Shown here: positions 5,578-13,119 of the stretch, in pieces | Numbering within the stretch: the stretch's first letter is position 1 | Layout of the letters: each line of letters begins with the position of its first letter | Origin: CAYSBE01 sp964429245 | Lineage (GTDB): Bacteria; Bacteroidota; Bacteroidia; UKL13-3 | Assembly (NCBI GenBank): GCA_964429245.1 | Contig: CAYSBE010000053.1 | Span: 1-16,994 of the forward strand | Length of the DNA stretch: 16,994 bases | Direction: 5' to 3' | The notes under the pieces: generated by a model | Database searches by the model: none | The model's input: the letters and a program-made list of their open reading frames with translations, nothing else | What the model was told of the DNA's origin: nothing | Made by a program: the position numbers and the translations under genes

Positions 5578-5650
5578 GCGTACGAAAGAAAAGTGAAGAA
5601 GCTTTGTTTGGTTTGGTCAAAGACTGCCCTCTTTTAGTGGGCAGTTTTTG
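5578..5650 (+). ncRNA. Candidate small RNA of about 70 nt
   Basis: Promoter-like boxes at 5544-5573 and a textbook terminator at 5621-5649 enclose about 70 nt with no convincing gene. The nearest downstream gene, recG, is on the opposite strand, so this is not a leader or attenuator for it. The body is purine-rich (GAAAGAAAAGTGAAGAAG around 5584-5601), then GTTTGGTTTGG (5606-5616). No known RNA family is recognised. The alternative is a leftover terminator of a lost gene. Confidence 0.45.
5621..5649 (+). terminator. Intrinsic terminator of the candidate small RNA
   Basis: A 7-bp perfect stem ACTGCCC/GGGCAGT (5623-5629 with 5639-5645), a 9-nt loop, and five T at 5645-5649. The outer A5621-T5647 and G5622-T5646 can extend it. 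The reverse strand lacks a T tract, so it acts rightward rather than for recG. Confidence 0.82.
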
Positions 5651-5726
5651 TTTCATATAAGCTACGGATCATCCTCTAATCAAATTTATCCAAATTAGTT
5701 TAAGACACATTCTAACCCCAAATTTG

Positions 5727-7874
5727 CTAAGATATCCTGCTCCAACGTGAGTTTTGGGTATAGGATGCGAAATACTGCTTAAGATTTTGATGTTCAGATT
5801 TCGACATTTCGGGGTCTTGGTCAATGAGTTCCTGTGCTGTATTTCTTGCCAGCACCAAAATTTGGTAATCTTTGGCAAGGTCGGCAAGTTTTAAATCCAA
5901 CACTCCACTTTGTTGTGTGCCTTCAAGTTGGCCGGGTCCACGAAGTTTAAGGTCAACCTCCGATATTTCAAATCCATTATTGGTTTCACACATGGTTTGC
6001 ATACGCAGTTTGGCATCTGCACCAAGCTTGTAGCCGGTCATCAGTATGCAAAAACTTTGATCTGCGCCCCTTCCCACACGTCCTCTTAACTGATGGAGTT
6101 GAGACAATCCGAATCTTTCAGCACTTTCAATAATCATCACACTGGCATTAGGTACATTTACACCAACCTCTATTACTGTTGTTGCCACCATAATATTGGC
6201 CTGACCATTTACAAAACGTTGCATTTCCATTTCTTTATCTGCAGGTTTCATTTTGCCATGCACCATGCACAATTGATATTGGGGAGGAGAAAAGTGATTG
6301 AGCAATTCATTGAAACCGGCCTCAAGGTTCATATAATCTAATTTCTCACTCTCTTCAATAAGCGGATACACGATATAAATTTGCCTGCCAAGGGCTATTT
6401 GTTCTTTCATAAATCCAATGATGCGCAGGCGGCTGCTTTCAAAGCGATGCTCTGTTTTGATGGGCTTACGACCTGCAGGCAATTCATCAATAACTGATAC
6501 GTCCAAATCACCGTATAATGTCATTGCCAAAGTTCGGGGTATTGGCGTGGCTGTCATTACCAAAACGTGCGGAGGTGTGGTATTTTTTTTCCATAATTTA
6601 GCACGTTGTTCAACACCAAATCGGTGTTGCTCATCAATGATGGCGATACCAAGGTTATGGAATTGTACCTTGTCTTCAATTAATGCATGGGTTCCAATCA
6701 ATAGTTGACATTGGTTGTTTTCTATTTCGGCTAATATTTCTTTACGTAATTTGGTAGAAGTGGATCCGGTAAGCAGCCTAACCTGGAGTGGCATATCAGC
6801 TAAGAGCTTTTTTATCGTTTCATGATGTTGTTGGGCAAGTATTTCGGTAGGTGCCATCATGCATGCCTGATATCCGTTATCAATAGCCATCAGCATACTC
6901 ATCAATGCCACTACGGTTTTGCCACTACCCACATCACCTTGCAGTAGGCGGTTCATTTGTTTCCCGTTGCGCATGTCGGCCCTTATTTCTTTTAATACCC
7001 TTTTTTGCGCGTTGGTTAAATCAAATGGCAGGTATTTTTCAAAGAAGAGATTGAATAGTGTTCCAATTTGTTCAATCTTTATTCCGTTAAAAAGTTCGGT
7101 TCGTTTTTGCTTATACCTGAGCAAGCGCAATTGAATAAAAAAAAGTTCTTCAAATTTTAGTCGATTTTGCGCTTGAAGGAGGGATTCGTTGTTTTCAGGA
7201 AAATGGATATTCATGAAAGCACGCTTTCTATGCATAAAATTGCTGCTGTTCAAAACCGATGCAGGAAGGTTTTCTATCAAATCAAATTGTGGGTGGTAGA
7301 TAAGTTGGTAAGTAAGTTTCATCAACGCCCGTGAGTCCATGCCTTTAACCTTCATCCTTTCAGTTGCTGTATACATGGGCATAATTTGAATGTACTTTTT
7401 ATCGCCTTGTTCTTCGGGGTCGTCAAGTGTGGGGTGTGCAATATTGATTACACGTCCAAATTGAGTAGGTTTGCCAAAAGCGATGTATGTTTTCCCAACT
7501 TTTACAGACTCTTTTACCCATTTAATTCCTTGAAACCAGACAAGCTCAATGGTTCCGCTGCTATCGGTTAAGTCAGCAACCAATCTTTGCCCCCTATTTT
7601 GCCCAACTAAGCGCAAGTTTTTTATGATGCCTTTTACTTGTATATAAGGCATATCTGTATGCACATCTTTTATTTGATAAAACTGCGTACGGTCAATGTG
7701 CCGATACGGAAAATGAAACAGCAAGTCATGAAAAGTGAAGATGCCAAGCTCTTTCTTTAGGAGTTCAGCTTTAGCTGTTCCTACACCTTTTAAATATTCT
7801 ATGGGAGTTTGCAACCACTGCACATTGCAATAATAAGCGAATACAGGCAATGTAATACACACACAATTGTGCAT
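5727..7874 (-). CDS. recG: ATP-dependent DNA helicase RecG
   Basis: A RecG helicase, which remodels stalled replication forks and branch-migrates Holliday junctions. The N-terminal wedge/OB domain (about residues 75-150) is followed by helicase motifs: Walker A GDVGSGKT (313-320), DEQH box (414-417) then RFG, TATPIPRTLA (441-450), and the motif V-VI region ATTVIEVGVNVP...QLRGRVGRG. The C-terminal GPGQLEGTQQSG is the RecG TRG region. The ATG at 7874 has a fair ribosome-binding site (GAGGAA). However, the first 17 residues are hydrophobic and unlike RecG, which usually begins close to the LxTPIEYLKGVG block. A GTG at 7823 giving 698 aa is a real alternative. It is divergent from the WG-repeat gene, 59 bp away. 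Confidence 0.96.
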   Translation of the reverse strand: MHNCVCITLPVFAYYCNVQWLQTPIEYLKGVGTAKAELLKKELGIFTFHDLLFHFPYRHIDRTQFYQIKDVHTDMPYIQVKGIIKNLRLVGQNRGQRLVADLTDSSGTIELVWFQGIKWVKESVKVGKTYIAFGKPTQFGRVINIAHPTLDDPEEQGDKKYIQIMPMYTATERMKVKGMDSRALMKLTYQLIYHPQFDLIENLPASVLNSSNFMHRKRAFMNIHFPENNESLLQAQNRLKFEELFFIQLRLLRYKQKRTELFNGIKIEQIGTLFNLFFEKYLPFDLTNAQKRVLKEIRADMRNGKQMNRLLQGDVGSGKTVVALMSMLMAIDNGYQACMMAPTEILAQQHHETIKKLLADMPLQVRLLTGSTSTKLRKEILAEIENNQCQLLIGTHALIEDKVQFHNLGIAIIDEQHRFGVEQRAKLWKKNTTPPHVLVMTATPIPRTLAMTLYGDLDVSVIDELPAGRKPIKTEHRFESSRLRIIGFMKEQIALGRQIYIVYPLIEESEKLDYMNLEAGFNELLNHFSPPQYQLCMVHGKMKPADKEMEMQRFVNGQANIMVATTVIEVGVNVPNASVMIIESAERFGLSQLHQLRGRVGRGADQSFCILMTGYKLGADAKLRMQTMCETNNGFEISEVDLKLRGPGQLEGTQQSGVLDLKLADLAKDYQILVLARNTAQELIDQDPEMSKSEHQNLKQYFASYTQNSRWSRIS

Positions 7875-7905
7875 TCTTTCCTCATCGGATTATAACACTT
7901 CAATG

Positions 7906-7913
7906 TATTTTCG
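7906..7913 (+). promoter_or_regulatory. -7 box of the WG-repeat gene
   Basis: TATTTTCG, 7 of 8 to the -7 consensus, 20 nt before the ATG at 7934. No clear TTG lies at the -33 distance. It sits in the 59-bp divergent spacer shared with recG. Confidence 0.35.
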
Positions 7914-7933
7914 TTCACTTTTAAATATTTGTT

Positions 7934-9055
7934 ATGAACAGAGTCAACCTAATCTTCCTCCTACTGCTATCAGTCGTATTAAATGTTCAGGCACAACTTT
8001 ATCCGATAGAAATAAAAGGGAAGTTTGGCTATGTAGACAATAGGGGAGAGCTGGTCATTCAGCCAATCTATGACTTGGCGATGCCTTTTAACAATGGATA
8101 TGCTGTTGTGGCACTTGGTTTGCAACCTTGTTTGATAAACCAAAATAATAAGCGGGTAATTGATACGGGATTATATACCCAAATAACAGACTACAGCGAA
8201 GGGTTATGTATGGTAGAAGACTTTAAACGCACGAAGCATTATGTTGATACCAATAACCAAAAAGTCATTTCATTGGCACCTGATATTTATGAAGCACGCC
8301 CATTTAATTCAGGCATTGCAGTCGTATCGAAGCAAACCACCTACACCGAAATAAAATTTGGCAAAGATATAACCACGTTGGTTTATCGGTTTGCTTACAT
8401 CAATAAAAGAGGCGACACGCTTACCGGTTTTGAATTTGAAGATTGTGGAGATTTTTTTAATGGATATTCAAGAGCGATCAGGCAAAATAAGTTTGGATTG
8501 TTGAATACGGAATTAAAAGAAGTGTTACCGTTTAAGTTCAACCAACTGTCGCAAGTAGAAGAAGGTAAGGTTATTGTAAATGAGAATAGTAAATATGGTA
8601 TATATGATGTAGGAGGAAAGTGGGTTCTAAAACCAGTTTACCCATTGATTTACGAATACAATGATGGTATGGCCGGTTTTATGAATGATAAAAATTTATA
8701 TGGCTATTTGAACGAAGAAGGTATAGTTGCCATTAAACCAATTTACCAAAGTATTCGCCCATTTTCGGAAGGAAAAGCTGCTGTAATTTCTGATGGCAAA
8801 TGGGGTTTTATAAATAAACAAGGAATATGGGTTATTCGGAATGTATATGACAATGCCCGAATGTTTAGCGAAGGCATGAGTGCTGTGATGTACAAACGCA
8901 AATGGGGATTTATTAATGAGGAAGGTAAGCTCATTATTCCTTGCGATTTTGATGCTGTAGGCGATTTTAACGATGGACTAGCCTTGGTTGAACTAAACGA
9001 TATAACCGTGTACATCAACAAGCGAGGTGTTATTATGCCACAGTTGAAAAAATAA
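7934..9055 (+). CDS. Secreted WG-repeat protein
   Basis: A 373-aa protein with a signal peptide (about residues 1-20, ending NVQAQ) and at least five WG/KWG-type repeats of about 33-45 residues. Each has the form (K)(W/F/Y)G(F/Y)(I/V/L)N..G...I.P.Y......F..G.A.V. Clear copies start near GKFGYVDNRGE (residue about 30), SKYGIYDVGGK, NLYGYLNEEG, GKWGFINKQG and RKWGFINEEG. WG repeats are common exported beta-rich repeats in Bacteroidota and probably serve binding; no enzyme motif is present. The middle section (about 70-190) is more diverged. A second, much shorter WG protein is encoded at 14567-14968. Function is unknown. Confidence 0.9.
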   Translation: MNRVNLIFLLLLSVVLNVQAQLYPIEIKGKFGYVDNRGELVIQPIYDLAMPFNNGYAVVALGLQPCLINQNNKRVIDTGLYTQITDYSEGLCMVEDFKRTKHYVDTNNQKVISLAPDIYEARPFNSGIAVVSKQTTYTEIKFGKDITTLVYRFAYINKRGDTLTGFEFEDCGDFFNGYSRAIRQNKFGLLNTELKEVLPFKFNQLSQVEEGKVIVNENSKYGIYDVGGKWVLKPVYPLIYEYNDGMAGFMNDKNLYGYLNEEGIVAIKPIYQSIRPFSEGKAAVISDGKWGFINKQGIWVIRNVYDNARMFSEGMSAVMYKRKWGFINEEGKLIIPCDFDAVGDFNDGLALVELNDITVYINKRGVIMPQLKK

Positions 9056-9064
9056 ATATAGCGC

Positions 9065-9329
9065 TCAATAAATGAACACCAAGTGTTTTTTTTCTGAATT
9101 ATAATACATAATAACAACCGGCTTTTCTTTTTTTATCCTACCAACTTCTCTGCTGGTACTTATATTTGCTAATTTAACAAACGTATAAGCCTTAACATAA
9201 TTAGTATAGAAACTAGTTTTAATCCCACTACCCTCAAAGTTTTCAAGTGCTCTTGCAATTTGAACCCCACAGTAAGCAATCAATTTATTGGATATAATAT
9301 TGATGATAACAGTAGATTCAATTTGGTTT
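9065..9329 (-). other. Open frame without a clear start; doubtful gene or remnant
   Basis: Reading leftward from 9329 there is an open frame of about 87 codons ending at 9065. Its translation looks protein-like (SGIKTSFYTNYVKAYTFVKL, then REVGRIKKEKPV). No ATG start is available; a TTG at 9283 would give 72 aa. It overlaps a hairpin that probably terminates the preceding WG-repeat gene, and part of the promoter for the next gene lies at its 5' end. No family is recognised. It may be a decayed gene or chance. The rest of this 316-bp gap holds only the terminator and promoter listed separately. Confidence 0.2.
9075..9093 (+). terminator. Probable terminator of WG-repeat gene
   Basis: A 5-bp stem AACAC/GTGTT (9075-9079 with 9083-9087), a 3-nt loop, and a run of eight T (9086-9093), 20 nt after the stop codon. 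The stem is short, so strength is uncertain. Confidence 0.45.
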
Positions 9330-9352
9330 TATTTAGTCAACGTTTACATTTG
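9322..9352 (+). promoter_or_regulatory. Consensus Bacteroidota promoter of the AI-2E-family gene
   Basis: TTTG (9322-9325), exactly 19 nt, then TACATTTG (9345-9352), a perfect -7 match. It lies 20 nt before the ATG at 9372. This is the best promoter in the window and gives a local reference for the promoter-like element in the CRISPR repeats. Confidence 0.75.
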
Positions 9353-9371
9353 ATAAAAAAATACTTAAACC

Positions 9372-10454
9372 ATGAATTCGAATAACAAAAAATATACAAG
9401 TGAAGCAATAGATATATTTCTCAGAATTGGACTGCTGTTTCTTGTTTTATATTGGTGTTTTCAAATTTTGTACCCATTTATTATGCCATTTTTGTGGGGC
9501 ATCATAATTGCCGTTGCTGTTTTTCCATTGCAGAATTTGATTGAAAAAAGATTGAAGAACAGGAAAATTCTGACGGCTGTATTGATTACACTAAGTATGC
9601 TTGCTATTATTATCATTCCGGTATCCATATTTGTGAGTTCAATGACTGATAGTGTTTTGGGATTAAAATCGCAAATCGAAAGCGGGCAACTTTCTTTAGC
9701 AACTCCGAGTGATAGTATAAAGGAATGGCCGATTGTGGGCGATAGACTCCATGGTTTACTTATGCAATTATTTGAGCATACCGAAGAAACAATTAAACAG
9801 TATCAATCAGAATTGACAGAAATTGGTAAGAAATTTTTATCAGCTATTGTTGGCACAGGTTTAGGTATTATGCAAATGCTACTTTCAATAATAATTGCAG
9901 GTGTATTGCTTGCAACAAAAGGAACAGAAAGTGCAGCAAATATTATCATGGGTAAATTAGTGGATGAAAAAGGCGAATACTTCGTAAAGATTATGACAGG
10001 TACAATTCGAAATGTGGTAAAAGGAGTTTTAGGAGTTGCCGTTATACAATCGATATTAGCGGGATTTGGTCTATATCTTTCAGGAATACCGCATGCAGGT
10101 ATTTGGGTTTTGGTTTGCTTAATATTATCAATTGTACAAGTAGGACCGGGGTTGGTAATTATACCGTCCATTATTTATTTGTTTATGAACTCTTCCACTC
10201 TTTTTGCTGTTCTATGGACCATTTACTTTTTGGTTGTGTTGGCATCGGATAATATTTTGAAGCCTATTTTATTAGGAAAAGGAGCTCCTGTACCCATGTT
10301 GGTTATCTTCTTAGGGGTAATTGGCGGGTTTATTATGTCAGGATTTATTGGATTGTTTACCGGAGCTATTGTATTATCAATTGGATATAAACTTTTAGTT
10401 GCATGGATGGATATCAATGAGAATGACGGAGACGTTTTGATAAATAATAAGTAG
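9372..10454 (+). CDS. AI-2E family (PerM/YdiK-like) membrane transporter
   Basis: A 360-aa polytopic membrane protein. Hydrophobic segments lie around residues 16-34, 36-55, 67-90, 155-181, 216-238, 242-272, 277-292 and 307-345. The loop 91-150 is hydrophilic and probably extracytoplasmic. Family signatures are QVGPGLVIIP (256-265), DNILKPILLGKG (293-304) and the glycine-rich FLGVIGGF...GFIGLFTGAIVLS (313-336). The family is named for AI-2 export but includes pore-forming transporters and Na+/H+ antiporters, so the substrate cannot be assigned here. It has its own perfect promoter and ends at a terminator shared with convergent recA. Length is normal. Confidence 0.9.
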   Translation: MNSNNKKYTSEAIDIFLRIGLLFLVLYWCFQILYPFIMPFLWGIIIAVAVFPLQNLIEKRLKNRKILTAVLITLSMLAIIIIPVSIFVSSMTDSVLGLKSQIESGQLSLATPSDSIKEWPIVGDRLHGLLMQLFEHTEETIKQYQSELTEIGKKFLSAIVGTGLGIMQMLLSIIIAGVLLATKGTESAANIIMGKLVDEKGEYFVKIMTGTIRNVVKGVLGVAVIQSILAGFGLYLSGIPHAGIWVLVCLILSIVQVGPGLVIIPSIIYLFMNSSTLFAVLWTIYFLVVLASDNILKPILLGKGAPVPMLVIFLGVIGGFIMSGFIGLFTGAIVLSIGYKLLVAWMDINENDGDVLINNK

Positions 10455-10461
10455 AAAAGAC

Positions 10462-10497
10462 AAAAAAAAGAGGCTGCTTGCGCAGCCTCTTTTTTAA
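10462..10497. terminator. Bidirectional intrinsic terminator between AI-2E gene and recA
   Basis: An 8-bp GC-rich stem (10470-10477 with 10482-10489) around a TTGC loop, flanked by A's on the left and six T's on the right (10490-10495). It therefore works on both strands for the convergent genes. Confidence 0.9.
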
Positions 10498-10509
10498 AAG
10501 ATAAATCTG

Positions 10510-11535
10510 TTATTCTCCTGATTCTACTACAGCACGGTATCCTCCGCCAAAAGCTTTCTCTTTTATTTTCTTTTCAATTTCCTCCGCCATTTCCGGATTG
10601 TCGGCAAGTATTTGTTTTACTGCATCGCGTCCTTGACCAAGTTTAGTGTCATTGTAACTAAACCACGACCCACTCTTTTTGATAATTTCCATGTCAACAC
10701 CCAAGTCAATAATTTCACCAACTTTTGAAACCCCTTCACCATATATGATATCAAACTCAACAGTTCGGAATGGAGGAGCAACTTTATTTTTGGCAATTTT
10801 TACCTTGGTTCGGTTACCAATTATATCGTTTCCATCTTTAAGCTGTCCTATTCTGCGAATATCTAAACGCACAGATGCGTAAAACTTAAGGGCATTACCA
10901 CCGGTAGTGGTTTCCGGGTTACCAAACATAACGCCAATTTTTTCGCGCAATTGATTAATAAAAATACAGATACAACCTGTTTTGTTAATTGTGCCTGTAA
11001 GTTTACGTAATGCTTGGCTCATTAATCTGGCTTGTAATCCCATTTTCGAATCGCCCATGTCGCCTTCAATTTCAGCCTTAGGCACAAGAGCGGCAACAGA
11101 GTCAATTACAATAATATCAATAGCCCCAGAACGTATCAATGCATCGGCAATTTCCAATGCTTGTTCTCCGTCATCCGGTTGTGAAATAAGCAGATTGTCT
11201 ACATCAATACCAAGTTTCTCGGCATAGGTTTTATCAAATGCGTGTTCTGCATCAACAAAAGCGGCAATACCACCACGTTTTTGTGCTTCTGCAATGGCGT
11301 GCATAGATAAGGTTGTTTTTCCGGATGATTCAGGTCCGTATATTTCAATTATTCTACCCGTTGGCAAGCCTCCAATTCCCAATGCAATATCCAATCCGAG
11401 TGAGCCCGTTGGCAATGCTTCAACTGCATCTACTTTTTGGTCACTCATTTTCATTACGGTTCCTTTTCCGTATGTTTTTTCAAGTTTGTCGATTGTTAAC
11501 TGAAGTGCTTTCAGTTTTTCTTTGTTGTCACTCAT
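10510..11535 (-). CDS. recA: Recombinase RecA
   Basis: A 341-aa RecA, full length. It shows Walker A GPESSGKT (residues 67-74), catalytic Glu97 in VDAEHAF, Walker B IIVIDS (141-146), and DNA-binding loops L1 (about 157-165) and L2 (about 194-213, NQLREKIGVMFGNPETTTGG). It forms the filament on single-stranded DNA for homologous recombination and SOS induction. The C-terminus is short and acidic-ended (VVESGE). The start is ATG after an A-rich leader of about 80 nt. No obvious LexA-type operator was seen. It is monocistronic, ending at the shared terminator. Confidence 0.99.
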   Translation of the reverse strand: MSDNKEKLKALQLTIDKLEKTYGKGTVMKMSDQKVDAVEALPTGSLGLDIALGIGGLPTGRIIEIYGPESSGKTTLSMHAIAEAQKRGGIAAFVDAEHAFDKTYAEKLGIDVDNLLISQPDDGEQALEIADALIRSGAIDIIVIDSVAALVPKAEIEGDMGDSKMGLQARLMSQALRKLTGTINKTGCICIFINQLREKIGVMFGNPETTTGGNALKFYASVRLDIRRIGQLKDGNDIIGNRTKVKIAKNKVAPPFRTVEFDIIYGEGVSKVGEIIDLGVDMEIIKKSGSWFSYNDTKLGQGRDAVKQILADNPEMAEEIEKKIKEKAFGGGYRAVVESGE

Positions 11536-11623
11536 GATTTGATGTTTGTTTTTATTTCTTCGAATTTCATTGTTTTACTTTCAATTACAATTGATGTGGA
11601 AACAATTTTAATTATTTACCCTA

Positions 11624-11631
11624 CAAAGATG
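11624..11631 (-). promoter_or_regulatory. Possible recA -7 box
   Basis: On the reverse strand CATCTTTG matches 7 of 8 of the -7 consensus, about 90 nt upstream of the recA ATG. No TTG is found at the matching -33 position, so this is tentative. Confidence 0.3.
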
Positions 11632-11728
11632 ATTCGGTTGTATCGCAGCCTATTTGCGAAGTGAATTTGATATTCGAAAATACTTTTAGCTATTCCAGTC
11701 ATTTTTTAGAAACATAATAGTAAAACAC

Positions 11729-11759
11729 TTGTTTTAATGTTACTAAATAGTTAAATTTG
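11729..11759 (+). promoter_or_regulatory. Promoter of the transglutaminase-like gene
   Basis: TTG (11729-11731), a 20-nt gap, then TAAATTTG (11752-11759), a perfect -7 match. It lies 52 nt before the ATG at 11812. The rest of the 276-bp divergent spacer with recA shows no other clear feature. Confidence 0.6.
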
Positions 11760-11811
11760 AACTCATATAAAGTTAACATATACGTAAATCTCTGAAAAAC
11801 AATACATAAAA

Positions 11812-13005
11812 ATGACCATAAAAATATACATATCACTCCTGAATCGAATTACCAGCACCATCGCCTTGGCAGTGTGCTTTACGGTATTTTCAGCAAATGC
11901 CGAAACAAACAGTAAAAAAGTGCAGGTTGATATGTATGGTCATATGTTGGAGTTTGATGAAATAAATATAAACATTTCGAATATTTTTTGCAATGGGATT
12001 GCTGCACAAAATATTCATCAGGTAGTTGCTGAAATAAGTCAAAACTCGTCTGTCCTTATTACAAAAATGAATGCATATGCAATTCAATATAATATGGATG
12101 ATATGGCATATCTATTAATGGCAAAAAAATATATCAATAAAAAGTTTGTTGGATCAGGCGATAATGAAAAATCCATTTTATTGTATGGAATACTTAAGAT
12201 GAAAAATTTGGACGTTGTGCTCACATATAACCAAAACGAGTTGACATTATATGGAAGAACAAATTATTGGATTGACAATGTGTTTTACATTCAATTGCAG
12301 AATAAAACATACTTTGATTTGAGTTTTAGTCAGGTGAAGGCTGCTTCTACACAACAATTGTTTATTGATGCTGGTACAGGCAAAGAATTACCTATTGTTG
12401 TCAATACGATTGCTCCGCCTTCTTTTCAGGCTAAACAAAAAAAAGTGGTTATCCCATTTGAGTATGATGGGTTTACTTATTTTTTTACAGCCAAAACCAA
12501 TCTTTCGCTTGCTGAGTATTACAGGGAGTTGCCTACATTAGATATCAATACCATTTATTTAAACTATGGTTTCTCTGAGTTATTGGTAAACTCGTTGGTG
12601 AAGGAACTTAAAAAAGCGGTAAGTGGAATGAAACAGGAAACAGCAATAGACTTTTTGCTAAAATTTACCCAATTGGCTTTTGATTACAGGTCAGATGAAG
12701 AGCTTTATGGTCAGGAAAAATTTTCATTTCCGGAAGAAACCATTTTAAACCGCTATTCTGATTGCGAAGATAAGGCCATATTATTTGCAACATTATCAAA
12801 ACAAGTATTAGGACTTCATACCGTAGCCTTGTATTATAAAGATGCCAAACACATTAATATTGCCATTCAAAATTTGGGAATAACAGCAAACAGTAGCTTT
12901 ATTTTCGATAACAAAAATTACATTATTTGCGAGCCAACCATCAAAGGCTATAAGTTGGGCGATAATCTTTCCGGTGCCAGCATGGCAAAAATTATTGATT
13001 GGTGA
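11812..13005 (+). CDS. Secreted transglutaminase-like (papain-fold) protein
   Basis: A 397-aa protein with a signal peptide (about residues 1-30, hydrophobic core 15-28, cleavage near SANAE). The C-terminal part resembles the transglutaminase-like superfamily. Cys318 is in RYSDCEDKAILFATL, a His is at 347 in KHINIAI, and an acidic residue is at 374 in YIICEPT, where the usual third member is Asp. Such domains can be peptidases, amidases or inactive binding modules. The N-terminal 220 residues are beta-rich and unrecognised. I see no lipobox. It stands alone between recA and the photolyase gene. The domain call is reasonable from the Cys-His-acid order, but the reaction is unknown. Confidence 0.75.
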   Translation: MTIKIYISLLNRITSTIALAVCFTVFSANAETNSKKVQVDMYGHMLEFDEININISNIFCNGIAAQNIHQVVAEISQNSSVLITKMNAYAIQYNMDDMAYLLMAKKYINKKFVGSGDNEKSILLYGILKMKNLDVVLTYNQNELTLYGRTNYWIDNVFYIQLQNKTYFDLSFSQVKAASTQQLFIDAGTGKELPIVVNTIAPPSFQAKQKKVVIPFEYDGFTYFFTAKTNLSLAEYYRELPTLDINTIYLNYGFSELLVNSLVKELKKAVSGMKQETAIDFLLKFTQLAFDYRSDEELYGQEKFSFPEETILNRYSDCEDKAILFATLSKQVLGLHTVALYYKDAKHINIAIQNLGITANSSFIFDNKNYIICEPTIKGYKLGDNLSGASMAKIIDW

Positions 13006-13119
13006 CTGAAGTCAATAAGTATGAATTGATTTTATCAATAAAATTTTACCTTTTTTTTCAAAACAATCATTCTGTCTAATAGTTGTTAGATATGTACCTG
13101 CAATATTCCTGCAGTTCAT

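Noticed and set aside
5593..5637. A 14-codon GTG frame with a tryptophan codon whose stop lies in the loop of the 5621-5649 terminator, resembling an attenuator leader peptide
   Set aside because: No same-strand gene follows for more than 2 kb, so there is nothing to attenuate; the start is a GTG without a clear ribosome-binding site.
10679..11537. Several open frames antisense to recA
   Set aside because: They mirror the strong codon pattern of recA; none has a promoter or a recognisable product.
13022..13060. ATTGAT/ATCAAT hairpin followed by T-rich sequence after the transglutaminase-like gene
   Set aside because: The stem is only 6 bp of mostly A-T pairs and the T run starts over 10 nt after it, so it is not a convincing intrinsic terminator.
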